Assembly (NCBI RefSeq): GCF_022808915.1
Contig: NZ_JAKZFS010000002.1
Span: 372,001 to 436,000, forward strand
Direction: 5' to 3'
Source of the DNA: Fundidesulfovibrio terrae
GTDB lineage: Bacteria; Desulfobacterota; Desulfovibrionia; Desulfovibrionales; Desulfovibrionaceae
DNA: 64,000 nucleotides
In this document: positions 6,996-16,299 of the stretch, one piece after another
Position numbering within the stretch: position 1 is the first letter of the stretch
How the letters are laid out: each line of letters starts with the position of its first letter
Made by a program: the position numbers and the translations under genes
Notes under the pieces: generated by a model
Database searches by the model: none
What the model was told of the DNA's origin: nothing
The model's input: the letters and a program-made list of their open reading frames with translations, nothing else

Positions 6996-8171
6996 ATGCT
7001 CAACAAACAAAGACTGCTCACTCCCGGCCCCACGCCCCTGCCCGAAGAGGTGCGCCTGGCCATGGCCCGGGACATGGTCCACCACCGCAAGCCCGCCTTC
7101 CTGCCCGTGATGCAGGACGTGCGCGCCGGGCTCAAATACCTGTTCGGGACCTCCCAGGAAGTCATGCCCCTGTCGTGCTCCGGCACCGGGGCCATGGCCG
7201 CCGCCGTCACCAACCTGTTCGCCCCCGGCGAGAAGATTCTGTGCATCGAGGGCGGCAAGTTCGGCGAGCGCTGGGGAGAAATCTGCGACATGCACGGCCA
7301 GGTGGCCGTACGCATGCCCGTGGAGTGGGGCACCGCCGTGGACCCCGAGGCCGTGCGCGCGGCTCTCGACGCCGACCCCGGGATCAAGGGCGTGTGCGTG
7401 CAGGCCTCCGAGACTTCTACGGGCGTCCTGCACCCGGTGAAGGAGCTGGCCCAGGTCACCGGGGGGATCGGGGGGCGCGACGTGCTCCTGGTGGTGGACG
7501 GCATCTCGGCCGTGGGCATTTCCCCATGCCCCATGGACGAATGGGAGCTGGACTGCCTGCTCACGGGCTCCCAGAAAGGGCTCATGCTGCCGCCTGGCTT
7601 GGCCTTCATCGCCTGCTCGGACAAGGCCTGGGCCAAGTGCGCCAAGGTCCGGCCGTCCAACTTCTATTTCCAGCTTATGGGCGAGCGCGAGAAGATCGCC
7701 AAGAACCAGACCATGTTCACCTCCTCGGTGGGCCTTCTGGTGGGCCTGCGCGAGAGTTTGAAGCTCTTTCAGGAGTTCGGCCTGGAGAACCTCTTCCGCA
7801 AGCAGTGGGCCCTGACCATGATGGCCCGGGCTGGGGCTGCGGCCATGGGCCTGGAACTCTTGGCCAAGGACCGTTTCACCTGGGGGCTCACGGCCATCCG
7901 CATGCCGCTGGGCGTGGACGGCTCGGCCGTGGTCAAGGCCGCCGCCAATGATTATGGAGTGGTACTGGCCGCCGGGCAGGGTCATATGAAGGACCAGGTG
8001 GTGCGCCTGGGCCACATGGGCCATGTGGATTTCGGCGACGTGCTGGCCGGGCTCGCCGCCTTCCGGGCCGCGTTCACGGCCTCGGGCGGCTTCGTGGGCT
8101 GCCCGGACGTGCTGGAGCAGGCCATGAACGCCTACGCCAAGGCCATGGAATCCGGCCCGCCGGCCAAGTAG
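6996..8171 (+). CDS. Class V aminotransferase (alanine-glyoxylate / serine-pyruvate type)
   Basis: A 391-residue PLP enzyme. The opening LLTPGPTPLPEEVRLAM and MVHHRKPAF is diagnostic of the alanine-glyoxylate/serine-pyruvate/phosphoserine subgroup. SCSGTGAMAAAV contacts the cofactor phosphate, VVDGISAVG contains the PLP-pyridine Asp, and TGSQKGLMLPPG holds the Schiff-base Lys. Homologues have often been annotated as the 42 kDa subunit of soluble hydrogenase, but that name has no catalytic basis. In desulfovibrios such enzymes probably move amino groups between serine or alanine and glyoxylate or pyruvate. The start is set by GAGGA eight bases upstream. A DUF1844 gene follows after 24 bases, suggesting one transcript. 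Confidence 0.9.
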   Translation: MLNKQRLLTPGPTPLPEEVRLAMARDMVHHRKPAFLPVMQDVRAGLKYLFGTSQEVMPLSCSGTGAMAAAVTNLFAPGEKILCIEGGKFGERWGEICDMHGQVAVRMPVEWGTAVDPEAVRAALDADPGIKGVCVQASETSTGVLHPVKELAQVTGGIGGRDVLLVVDGISAVGISPCPMDEWELDCLLTGSQKGLMLPPGLAFIACSDKAWAKCAKVRPSNFYFQLMGEREKIAKNQTMFTSSVGLLVGLRESLKLFQEFGLENLFRKQWALTMMARAGAAAMGLELLAKDRFTWGLTAIRMPLGVDGSAVVKAAANDYGVVLAAGQGHMKDQVVRLGHMGHVDFGDVLAGLAAFRAAFTASGGFVGCPDVLEQAMNAYAKAMESGPPAK

Positions 8172-8195
8172 AAGAAGCATCCCGAGGAGCGTCCC

Positions 8196-8504
8196 ATGAA
8201 CCAGGACAACAAGTGCGGCGACTGCCCCGACGGGCAGGCCGACTACGCCGGAATCTGTCTGCCCCAGGTGGAGTTCACCACCTTCGTCTATTCCCTGGCC
8301 TCGGCGGCCATGGTGCACCTGGGCGAGATGCCCGAGCCCGAGTCCGGCCAGGTGGCCGTGAACATCCCCCTGGCCAAGCACACCATCGACACCCTGGCCA
8401 TGCTGGAAGAGAAGACCAAGGGCAATCTGACCGCGGACGAGGCCAAGCAGGTGGCCGACATCCTGGGGCACCTGCGCATGCTGTGCGTGCGCAAGAACGG
8501 CTGA
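8196..8504 (+). CDS. DUF1844 protein
   Basis: A 102-residue soluble protein. After a Cys-containing N-terminus (KCGDCPDGQ), it follows the DUF1844 pattern closely: VEFTTFVYSLASAAMVHLGEMP, then NIPLAKHTIDTLAMLEEKTKGNLT and a C-terminal helix ending LRMLCV. Members are small, widespread in deltaproteobacteria and related phyla, and have no known function. It lies between the aminotransferase and argC genes on the same strand with short gaps. The N-terminal CxxC pair is not a usual part of the domain as I know it. Confidence 0.85.
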   Translation: MNQDNKCGDCPDGQADYAGICLPQVEFTTFVYSLASAAMVHLGEMPEPESGQVAVNIPLAKHTIDTLAMLEEKTKGNLTADEAKQVADILGHLRMLCVRKNG

Positions 8505-8615
8505 CGCCGCGTTTTCGCGCGTCCGGGCAAGCCTGGGCGCGATGACAGGAACGTGACCGTATCGCCGGCGGACGAGCGCCCCGCGCTTTCCGTGGCGGAC
8601 ACGAGGAGAGATATC

Positions 8616-9668
8616 ATGTCCAGGATTCCCGTCGGGCTGGTGGGCGTCACCGGCTACACAGGCATGGAACTGGCCAGGCTGCTGGCCGTGCACCCCTCGC
8701 TCGAACTGGTGCGGGCCACCTCGCGCACGGACGCGGGTAAGCCCCTGTCCGAGATCTATCCGTTCGTGCAGGGCACCCGCCTGGGCAAGCTGGTCCTGAC
8801 CGAGCCCGACCCCAAGGACCTGGCGGAGTCCTGCCAGCTGGTGTTTCTGGCCGTGCCCCACGGGGCGGCCATGGATACCGCCGCCGAACTGTTGGCCGCC
8901 GGCCTGCGGGTGGTGGACCTCTCCGCCGACTTCCGCCTGCGCGACCCCTCGGTCTACGCCCAGTGGTACGCCCTGCAGCACCGCCATCCGGCCCTCATCG
9001 ACGAAGCCGTGTACGGCCTACCCGAGCGCTACGCCGACAAGATCGCCAAGGCCCGGCTCATCGCCAACCCCGGCTGCTACCCCACGTCGGTGATTCTGGG
9101 GCTCTGGCCCGCCCTGGCCGCCGGGCTCATCGACCCCGAGGACATCGTGTGCGACTCCAAGTCCGGCGCTTCCGGGGCCGGGCGCAAGCCGGGCACGGCC
9201 ACGCTCTTCTGCGAGATCCACGACTCCTTCCGGGCCTACTCGCTGGCCAAGCACCGCCACACCCCCGAAATCGAGCAGGAGCTGGGCTTCGTGGCCGGAC
9301 GCGACATGACCGTGTCCTTCAACCCGCACATCCTGCCCATCGACCGGGGCATTCTCTCCACCATCTACGCCAAGCTCAAGGGCGGCGTGACCCAGGAGGG
9401 CGTGCGCGGGGTCTACGAGCGCCACTACGCCGACCACGGCTGGGTGCGGGTGCTGCCCTCGGGCAAGCTGCCCGAGACGCGCTTCGTGCGGGGGACCATG
9501 TTCTGCGACATCGGCCTCGTGGTCGATCCGCGCACGGACCGGCTCATCATCTGCTCGGCCATCGACAACGTGTGCCGGGGCGCGTCCGGACAGGCCCTGG
9601 CCTGCGCCAACCTGATGCTGGGCCTGGACATGGGCGAGGGCCTGGCCCTGTCGCCCTTCATGCCCTAG
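8616..9668 (+). CDS. argC: N-acetyl-gamma-glutamyl-phosphate reductase
   Basis: A 350-residue enzyme of arginine biosynthesis that reduces N-acetyl-glutamyl-phosphate to the semialdehyde with NADPH. The dinucleotide-binding loop is VGVTGYTGMELARLL (about 7-21). The catalytic cysteine is in ANPGCYPTS. SKSGASGAGR and the C-terminal RGASGQALACANLMLGL are family hallmarks. The ATG at 8616 follows GAGGAG; the frame is open upstream, but that stretch lacks family similarity. It is the only arginine gene in the window, so the rest of the pathway is elsewhere. Confidence 0.95.
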   Translation: MSRIPVGLVGVTGYTGMELARLLAVHPSLELVRATSRTDAGKPLSEIYPFVQGTRLGKLVLTEPDPKDLAESCQLVFLAVPHGAAMDTAAELLAAGLRVVDLSADFRLRDPSVYAQWYALQHRHPALIDEAVYGLPERYADKIAKARLIANPGCYPTSVILGLWPALAAGLIDPEDIVCDSKSGASGAGRKPGTATLFCEIHDSFRAYSLAKHRHTPEIEQELGFVAGRDMTVSFNPHILPIDRGILSTIYAKLKGGVTQEGVRGVYERHYADHGWVRVLPSGKLPETRFVRGTMFCDIGLVVDPRTDRLIICSAIDNVCRGASGQALACANLMLGLDMGEGLALSPFMP

Positions 9669-9847
9669 GGGCTCGACATCGGAGCCTTCCCGCGCGGATC
9701 GCGGTTGAAGTCGCCTGAAGGAGCTGGTGGCACTCTTCACGTTCAGGTCCCTGCCTTGCCGGGCGCGACCAGGGGAAACGTGATTTGACTTCCGGCGTCT
9801 TTTCAGGCCCAAGGTTGGCAAGAGGCGTAGCGAATTCGCGAGGGATC

Positions 9848-11143
9848 ATGGATTCCGCTGAATACAAGGCAAAAGGCGAAGGCTTTCAGGAGCAGGTGTT
9901 CGTGGCCCGCCAGCCCATCTTCGACACGAAGATGAAGGTCTGGGGGTACGAGCTGCTCTACCGCCACGCCGGCGAAGCGGGCGAGGCCAGTTTCGCCGAC
10001 GGCGACATGGCCACCTCCCAGGTCATTGCCGACGGGGTGACCCTTGGCCGCACCGGGCTTGCGCCTGGCGAGAAGACCCTGGTCAACTTCCCGGAGAAGC
10101 TCCTGCTGGCTGGCTTCGGCTTCGCCCTGCCGCCCGAGAGCTGCGTCATCGAGATTCTGGAGACCGTCACCCCCTCGCCCGAAATTCTGGCCGCCCTGGG
10201 CAAGCTCAAGCACGCGGGCTACACCCTGGCCCTGGACGACTTCGTGGGCCAGCCCGAGCACGCCCCGTTTTTGGAAGTGGCCGACATCGTCAAGGTGGAC
10301 GTGCTGGGCACGCCGCCCGGCGACCTGCCCAGGCTGGCAGCCAAGCTCGGCGGGGGCAAGAGGACGCTTCTGGCCGAGAAGGTCGAGGACGCGGCCATGC
10401 ACCTGCGGGCCCTGGACATGGGCTTCTCGCTCTTCCAGGGGTACTTCTTCCAGAAGCCCGAGCTGGTGCAGGGCCGCAAGATGTCCAGCTCGGAGATGAG
10501 CAAGCTCAAGCTCTTGAAGGAGCTGGCCGACGAGGATTTCGACCCGGGCAAGGTCTCCCGGATCATCGAGACGGACCTGTCGCTCTCCTACCGGCTGCTG
10601 CGCTACATCAATTCGGCCTCGTTCGGGCGTCGCGACGCCATCGACTCCATCCGCCAGGCCATCATGGTGCTGGGGCAGCGCAACCTCTCCAAGTGGCTCC
10701 AGGCCGTGCTCATGAGCGACCTGAACCCCACGCCCAAGGGCAAGGAACTGGTGTTTTTGTCCGTGCGCCGGGCCAAGTTCCTGGAGCTTCTGGGCCGCAT
10801 GCTGCGTGAGCCTCCGGCCCGCCCGGACGCCCTTTTCGTGCTGGGGCTTTTCTCGCTGCTCGATGCGCTGCTGGGCCAGCCCATGGACGAGATCATAAAG
10901 GACCTTCCCCTGACAGCGGAGCTGGCTGAAGCCCTCAAGGGCGGGCAGAACCAGGCACGGGAGCTCCTGACCCTGGCCGAGGGCCTGGAGCAGGCCGACT
11001 GGAAGAGCGTCAAGGTCGTTCTGGACGCGCTCAAGGTTCCGGCCGTCACCGCCTCGGCCCTGCAGGCCGACGCCCTGCGCTTCGCCGGGGAGCTCGTGCG
11101 CGACGTGTGCACGCTTCCACCCGCCAAAGGCGCGGGACGGTAG
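9848..11143 (+). CDS. EAL-HDOD signalling protein (YuxH/CdgJ type)
   Basis: A 431-residue cytosolic protein. Residues about 15-230 form an EAL-like domain: VARQPIFDTKMKVWGYELLYR, VIEILE, LALDDFVG, and VKVDVLG. Residues about 235-420 are an HDOD domain: DPGKVSRIIETDLSLSYRLLRYINSASFG and QAIMVLGQRNLSKWLQ. The pairing matches COG3434 proteins such as Vibrio CdgJ and Bacillus YuxH, which influence motility or chemotaxis and usually lack phosphodiesterase activity. The EAL signature here reads ELLYR rather than the canonical EALLR, consistent with a non-catalytic protein-binding or c-di-GMP-sensing role. The ATG at 9848 follows GAGGG. Targets are unknown. Confidence 0.85.
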   Translation: MDSAEYKAKGEGFQEQVFVARQPIFDTKMKVWGYELLYRHAGEAGEASFADGDMATSQVIADGVTLGRTGLAPGEKTLVNFPEKLLLAGFGFALPPESCVIEILETVTPSPEILAALGKLKHAGYTLALDDFVGQPEHAPFLEVADIVKVDVLGTPPGDLPRLAAKLGGGKRTLLAEKVEDAAMHLRALDMGFSLFQGYFFQKPELVQGRKMSSSEMSKLKLLKELADEDFDPGKVSRIIETDLSLSYRLLRYINSASFGRRDAIDSIRQAIMVLGQRNLSKWLQAVLMSDLNPTPKGKELVFLSVRRAKFLELLGRMLREPPARPDALFVLGLFSLLDALLGQPMDEIIKDLPLTAELAEALKGGQNQARELLTLAEGLEQADWKSVKVVLDALKVPAVTASALQADALRFAGELVRDVCTLPPAKGAGR

Positions 11144-11158
11144 AGGGAAGGCTTTCGC

Positions 11159-12463
11159 CTAGGCCTGCTCCCCCGCCTCGCGGTCGTCCACCACGCGCTT
11201 GGTCTTGCCGAAGCTGCGGGGCAGCTCGCCCTGGCCCGTCACCTCCACCCAGGCCCGCACCATCACCTGCTTGCGCAGCTCTTCGCTCACGGACTCGGAG
11301 AGGTTCTGGTCGTAGGCCGCGTCCACCTCGGGGCGGCGCTCCACCTGCAGGAGCATCTGGTCCTTTCCCGCCTTGCGGAACAGGTGGATGCGGAACTCGC
11401 TGCCCAGCTCCCGAAAATGCTCGATCACGGCCGCGATCTGGCCGGGGTAGATGTTCACGCCACGGAAGATGAACATGTCGTCGGAGCGGCCCAGGATCTT
11501 GTCGTGGCGCGGCAGGCTCACCCCGCAGGAACACCGGCCCGGGATGAGCCGGGTCAGATCCCGGGTGCGGTAGCGGATCAGCGGCGCGGCTTCCTTCTTG
11601 AGGGTGGTCACCACCATCTCGCCCACCTCGCCGGGGGCCACCGGCATAAGCGTCTCCGGATCAAGTATCTCCAGGATGTACAGGTCCGCCCAGTAGTGGA
11701 CGCCCTCGTGGGCCCGGCATTCGAGCCCGGTGCCCGGGCCGTAGAGCTCTGTCATGCCCACGATGTCGAAGCTCTCCTCGATGCCCAGCATGTCCTGGAA
11801 GCGGGCGCGCATCTTGGGGGAGTGGGTCTCGGCCCCGAAGATGGCCCGCTTGAGGGCGATCTTGTCCTTCAGGTGGCGCTTCTGCACCTCCTCCGCCATG
11901 AGCAGCGCCATGGACGCCGTGGAGCACAGCACCGTGGACTTCACGTCCTCCAGGAGCTGCAGGTGTATCTCCATGTTCCCGGGGCCCACGGGCACGGCCA
12001 TGGCCCCGAAGTGCTCGCAGCCCAGCTGGAAGCCCGCGCCGGCCGTCCACAGGCCGTAGCCCACCGCGATCTGCACCCGGTCCAGGGTGGTGAGTCCGGC
12101 CAGCTCGTAGCAGCGGGCGAACATGTGCTTCCAGGTGTCGATGTCCGCCTGGGTGTAGGCCAGCACCTTGCGCTTGCCCGTGGTGCCGCTGGAGGCGTGC
12201 ACGCGCACCACTTGGTCCTCGGGCACGGACAGAAGCGGCAGGGGATAGCCCTCGCGCAGGTCCTCCACGGTGGTGAAGGGCAGGCTCGGAAGGTCCTCAA
12301 GGCCGAGCTCGATGCCCGGCTCCCATCCCGCGCCCGCGAGCTTCCTGCGGTAGGCCGGGCTGCCGGCGTAGGCGTGGTTGAGGGTCCAGTTGAGCCCGGC
12401 GGCCTGTTTGGCGGCCAGTTCGTCCTGGGAAAGGTCTGGAAGGAAGCGATGGGAAGTGGACAT
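11159..12463 (-). CDS. paaK: Phenylacetate-CoA ligase
   Basis: A 434-residue adenylate-forming enzyme of normal PaaK length. The P-loop-like HASSGTTGKRKV (about 89-100), the MTELYGPG motif, the VVTTLKKEAAPLIRYRTRDL segment and the C-terminal hinge GRSDDMFIFRGVNIYP are all characteristic. A Cys-containing stretch (PGRCSCG) lies before the hinge. It activates phenylacetate, or another aryl acid such as indoleacetate, to the CoA ester with ATP. In anaerobes paaK-like genes often accompany aromatic 2-keto-acid oxidation, so its position downstream of the aromatic amino-acid operon is suggestive. No ior/kor oxidoreductase genes are present here. Confidence 0.9.
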   Translation of the reverse strand: MSTSHRFLPDLSQDELAAKQAAGLNWTLNHAYAGSPAYRRKLAGAGWEPGIELGLEDLPSLPFTTVEDLREGYPLPLLSVPEDQVVRVHASSGTTGKRKVLAYTQADIDTWKHMFARCYELAGLTTLDRVQIAVGYGLWTAGAGFQLGCEHFGAMAVPVGPGNMEIHLQLLEDVKSTVLCSTASMALLMAEEVQKRHLKDKIALKRAIFGAETHSPKMRARFQDMLGIEESFDIVGMTELYGPGTGLECRAHEGVHYWADLYILEILDPETLMPVAPGEVGEMVVTTLKKEAAPLIRYRTRDLTRLIPGRCSCGVSLPRHDKILGRSDDMFIFRGVNIYPGQIAAVIEHFRELGSEFRIHLFRKAGKDQMLLQVERRPEVDAAYDQNLSESVSEELRKQVMVRAWVEVTGQGELPRSFGKTKRVVDDREAGEQA

Positions 12464-12532
12464 GTGCGGCCCGGATGTCGAAAGGTTTCAAATTGTTGCC
12501 CGGCAGCCCCGTGGAGCCGCGCAGGGCTGAGC

Positions 12533-13396
12533 CTAGCCCAAAAGCGCGATGAGAAAAACCCCCAGCACCATGAGCGCCGCGCCGGACAGGCGCTCGCGCA
12601 CCTGCCCCTCTCCCAGGATCAGCCAGCCCAGGAGCACCGCGAACACGGCGCTCATGCGCTTCACAGCGATCACGTAGGGCACGATGGCCACCGTCAGCGA
12701 ATACATCTGCACCGTGCAGGTCACGGCCTCGAGGAATCCCGTGGCCGCCAGTTCCAGCGGCTTGTGGCGCACCTGCCCGAAGCCGCGCTTGCTGAGCATC
12801 CAGACGATGGGGGTCAGGCAGACGGTGGTGAAGCCGAAGGCGCACATGATCCAGAAGAGCGGGGATGAATGGAGCAGCCCGATCTTGTCTATGTTGGCCG
12901 ACACCGACCACAGAAAGGCCACCAGGAGCATGAGCCGCGCGCCCTTGTCCCGCATCAGCGCCCGGAAAGGCCCCAGCAGCCCGCTACGCGCATGGCCCAG
13001 GTTCAACACGTACGACCCGCCCACGATGCACACGATGCCCACGATCCCGGCCGGGTCTGGGGTCTCGCCCAGCATGATGGGCGAGGTGGCCAGAAGAAAC
13101 AGCGGCGTGGCCGTGAGCATGGGCGCTGCCAGGGAAAGGTCGGACGACTCCAGCGCCAGCACGTAGCAGGAGAGCGTGACCGACGCGAGCGGCCCCGTGA
13201 CCGCGAGAGCCGTCCAGAAGCCCGCGTCCAGGGCGGGGATTCCCTCCCGCAGGGCCAGGGGCGCAAGGAAGAGCGTGGTGGTCAGGCAATAGGACCAGAC
13301 CACCACCGGGGCTTCCACCCCCGCGACGCTGCGCTTCAGGTACAGATCCTTCACGGCCTGGCTGAAGGCCGCGATCAGCATGAGAAAAACCCACAT
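12533..13396 (-). CDS. DMT/EamA-family transporter
   Basis: A 287-residue integral membrane protein with about ten hydrophobic segments arranged as two EamA halves: about 1-135, from MWVFLMLIAAFSQAVKDLYLKR; and about 150-285, from LMLLVAFLWSVSANIDKIGLL, ending VLLGWLILGEGQVRERLSGAALMVLGVFLIAL. The motif LGE near the end of each half is typical of drug/metabolite transporters. The ATG at 13396 is chosen as the first codon of the first membrane helix; the upstream continuation of the frame is Arg/Gly-rich shadow sequence. The exported metabolite is unknown. Proximity to aromatic genes may hint at an aromatic compound, but this is speculation. Confidence 0.8.
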   Translation of the reverse strand: MWVFLMLIAAFSQAVKDLYLKRSVAGVEAPVVVWSYCLTTTLFLAPLALREGIPALDAGFWTALAVTGPLASVTLSCYVLALESSDLSLAAPMLTATPLFLLATSPIMLGETPDPAGIVGIVCIVGGSYVLNLGHARSGLLGPFRALMRDKGARLMLLVAFLWSVSANIDKIGLLHSSPLFWIMCAFGFTTVCLTPIVWMLSKRGFGQVRHKPLELAATGFLEAVTCTVQMYSLTVAIVPYVIAVKRMSAVFAVLLGWLILGEGQVRERLSGAALMVLGVFLIALLG

Positions 13397-13461
13397 TCCG
13401 GTATCGTGTCCTCGCGGTCCACCGGAACGAATCGTGGGTGCAACCGGGAAAATTGGTTGTG

Positions 13462-13493
13462 CCCCCGGGAACCACGAACATGTTTCCCGAGGG
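13462..13493 (-). terminator. Possible terminator hairpin after pirin
   Basis: CCCCCGGGAA (13462-13471) and TTCCCGAGGG (13484-13493) pair over ten bases, with one G-U on the minus-strand RNA. It lies just past the pirin stop. There is no U tract, so termination is uncertain. Confidence 0.35.
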
Positions 13494-13500
13494 CGTGAGC

Positions 13501-14250
<750 letters not shown>

Positions 14251-14277
14251 GGCGCACCTCCGTGCCCCTCCATAACC

Positions 14278-15051
14278 CTACTTGCCGCCGCTTAGCCAGC
14301 CTCCCATGAACTTGGCCGCGTCGCCGCCCGCGTCGATCATCTTGATCAGCGCCGAGCCGATGACCACCGCGTCGATCAGGTCCCCGAAGGGGGCCACCTG
14401 CTCCGGGCGCGAGATGCCGAAACCCAGGGCGACGGGCACCTTGAACAGGGGGCGCACCTCGCCGAGCTTGGCCAGCACCTCCTGGGGCAGGCTCTCGCGC
14501 ACGCCCGTGGTGCCCAGCACGGACACGAAGTACACGAAGCCCCTGGCCGCCTCGGCATACATGGCCAGGCGTTCCTTGGGAGTGTTCAGCCCGATCAGGC
14601 AGACGAGTTCCACGCCCGTGCCTTCGAGCGCCGCGCGGATGGGCCCCATCTCTTCGATGGGCAGGTCCGGGATGATGAGCCCGGCCACTCCGGCGGCGGC
14701 GCAGTCGCGCCCGAGCTTTTCCAGGCCGTACTGCAGGAAGGGGTTGTAATAGCCCATGAGCACGATACCGGCCTTGAATCCGCCCTTGCGCTTTTGAAGC
14801 TCGGAAAGGATCCAGGCCAGGTTCACGCCGCGCGTAAGGCAGTCCAGGCTGGCCTTCTCCACCACAGGGCCGTCGGCCACCGGATCGGAGAAGGGCACGC
14901 CGATCTCGATCACGTCGGCCCCTCCGGAGTCCAGGGCGGCGATTTCGTCCCAGAAGCGGGCGCCGTCCGGGAAACCGGCGGGCAGGTAGGGGATGACGGC
15001 CTTGCGGCCGGATGCGTTGGCGGCCTGTATGCGCTCTGTAAGAATGGACAT
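14278..15051 (-). CDS. trpA: Tryptophan synthase alpha subunit
   Basis: A 257-residue TIM barrel that cleaves indole-3-glycerol phosphate to indole and glyceraldehyde-3-phosphate. The catalytic Glu falls at residue 49 (DVIEIGVPFSDP) and Asp at residue 60 (VADGP), the same numbering as in E. coli. Also present are GLIIPDLP and the phosphate-binding GFGIS loop. It starts two bases after the trpB stop, so the two subunits are expressed together and should form the alpha2-beta2 complex. Confidence 0.97.
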   Translation of the reverse strand: MSILTERIQAANASGRKAVIPYLPAGFPDGARFWDEIAALDSGGADVIEIGVPFSDPVADGPVVEKASLDCLTRGVNLAWILSELQKRKGGFKAGIVLMGYYNPFLQYGLEKLGRDCAAAGVAGLIIPDLPIEEMGPIRAALEGTGVELVCLIGLNTPKERLAMYAEAARGFVYFVSVLGTTGVRESLPQEVLAKLGEVRPLFKVPVALGFGISRPEQVAPFGDLIDAVVIGSALIKMIDAGGDAAKFMGGWLSGGK

Positions 15052-15053
15052 TG

Positions 15054-16232
15054 CTATGCCTTCCCTTTCTTCTCGTACTCTTCGATGATGCCGATATCCT
15101 TGTCGCCGCGCCCGGACAGGCAGACCATCACGTGGCTGTCCTTGGGGATGCTGCCTGCGTTTTCCAGCACCCAGGCCACCGCGTGGGAGCTCTCAAGGGC
15201 CGGGATGATGCCTTCTGTCCTGCACAGGGTGTGGAAGGCGTTCAGGGCTTGGCCGTCGTTGATGGTGCCGTAGGCGGCGCGCCCACTGTCCTGAAGCCCG
15301 GCGTGCTCGGGGCCCACGCCCGGATAGTCCAGGCCCGGCGCGATGGAGTGCGAGGGCATGATCTGGCCCTCCGGGGTCTGCAGCAGCATGCTCATGGCCC
15401 CGTGCAGCACGCCCGGCGTGCCCAGATTGAGCGGAGCGGAGTTGTCGCAGCCGGGCTCGCCGGTGCCGGCGGCCTCGACGCCCACCAGCTTGACCTCGGT
15501 GTGGGGAACGAATTCGTGGAAGGCCCCGATGGCGTTGGAGCCGCCGCCCACGCAGGCCACCACGTAGTCCGGCAGGCGGCCTATCTTGCGCATGAACTGG
15601 GCCTTGGCCTCGCGGCTGATCACGGCCTGGAACTCGCGGACCAGCTGCGGGAACGGATGCGGCCCGGCCGCCGTGCCGAAGCAGTAGTGGGTGGTGCGCT
15701 GGTCCGCGATCCAGCGGCGCAGCGCCGCGTTGATGGCGTCCTTCAGGGTCTGGGTGCCGGAGTCGATGGGCACCACAGTGGCGCCGAGAAGGCCCATGCG
15801 GCGCACGTTGTGGGACTGGCGCACCACGTCGGTCGCCCCCATGTACACCACGCACTCCAGGCCCAGCATGGCCGCGGCCGTGGCCGTGGCCACGCCGTGC
15901 ATGCCCGCGCCCGTCTCGGCCAGAAGCACCGACTTGCCCATGTGCTTGCACAAAAGCCCCTGGCCCAGGGCGTTGTTGATCTTGTGCGCGCCCGTGTGGT
16001 TCAGGTCCTCGCGCTTGAGCCAGAGGTTGAATCCGAGTTTGTTGGAGAGGTTGGGGCAGCGGTACAGGGCAGAGGGCCTGCCCACGTAGTCCTCCAGGAC
16101 GGACTGGAATTCCGCCTGGAAGGCCTGGCTGGGGACGATGGTGTTCATGGCCTGCTCGATTTCGAGGAGGGGCGGCATGAGCAGTTCGGGAACGAACATC
16201 CCGCCGAATTTGCCGAAATAACCTTTTTGCAT
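15054..16232 (-). CDS. trpB: Tryptophan synthase beta subunit
   Basis: A 392-residue PLP enzyme joining indole and serine to make tryptophan. The Schiff-base Lys is in GAHKINNA (residue 84). The substrate loop LAETGAGMHGVA and the PLP-phosphate loop VGGGSNAIG are intact. The N-terminal KGYFGKFGGMFVPE marks the TrpB1 type that partners TrpA. Its Shine-Dalgarno GGAGG lies inside the end of a dispersed palindrome (16241-16297), so that repeat may affect translation. Confidence 0.97.
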   Translation of the reverse strand: MQKGYFGKFGGMFVPELLMPPLLEIEQAMNTIVPSQAFQAEFQSVLEDYVGRPSALYRCPNLSNKLGFNLWLKREDLNHTGAHKINNALGQGLLCKHMGKSVLLAETGAGMHGVATATAAAMLGLECVVYMGATDVVRQSHNVRRMGLLGATVVPIDSGTQTLKDAINAALRRWIADQRTTHYCFGTAAGPHPFPQLVREFQAVISREAKAQFMRKIGRLPDYVVACVGGGSNAIGAFHEFVPHTEVKLVGVEAAGTGEPGCDNSAPLNLGTPGVLHGAMSMLLQTPEGQIMPSHSIAPGLDYPGVGPEHAGLQDSGRAAYGTINDGQALNAFHTLCRTEGIIPALESSHAVAWVLENAGSIPKDSHVMVCLSGRGDKDIGIIEEYEKKGKA

Positions 16233-16240
16233 GGGGATTT

Positions 16241-16297
16241 GCCTCCGGCGGCCAGAGAGGAAACTTTTTGAAAAAAAGTTTGCCTCTTTGGACTCTC
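16241..16297. repeat. Dispersed palindromic repeat, copy 2 (AT-rich stem), trpF-trpB gap
   Basis: GCCTCCGGCGGCCAGAG begins the element and CTCTTTGGACTC ends it. In the middle, AAACTTTTT and AAAAAGTTT form an extra AT stem. Read in the trp direction, the element's end GCCGGAGGC supplies the trpB Shine-Dalgarno, eight bases before the ATG. Confidence 0.7.
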
Positions 16298-16299
16298 CT

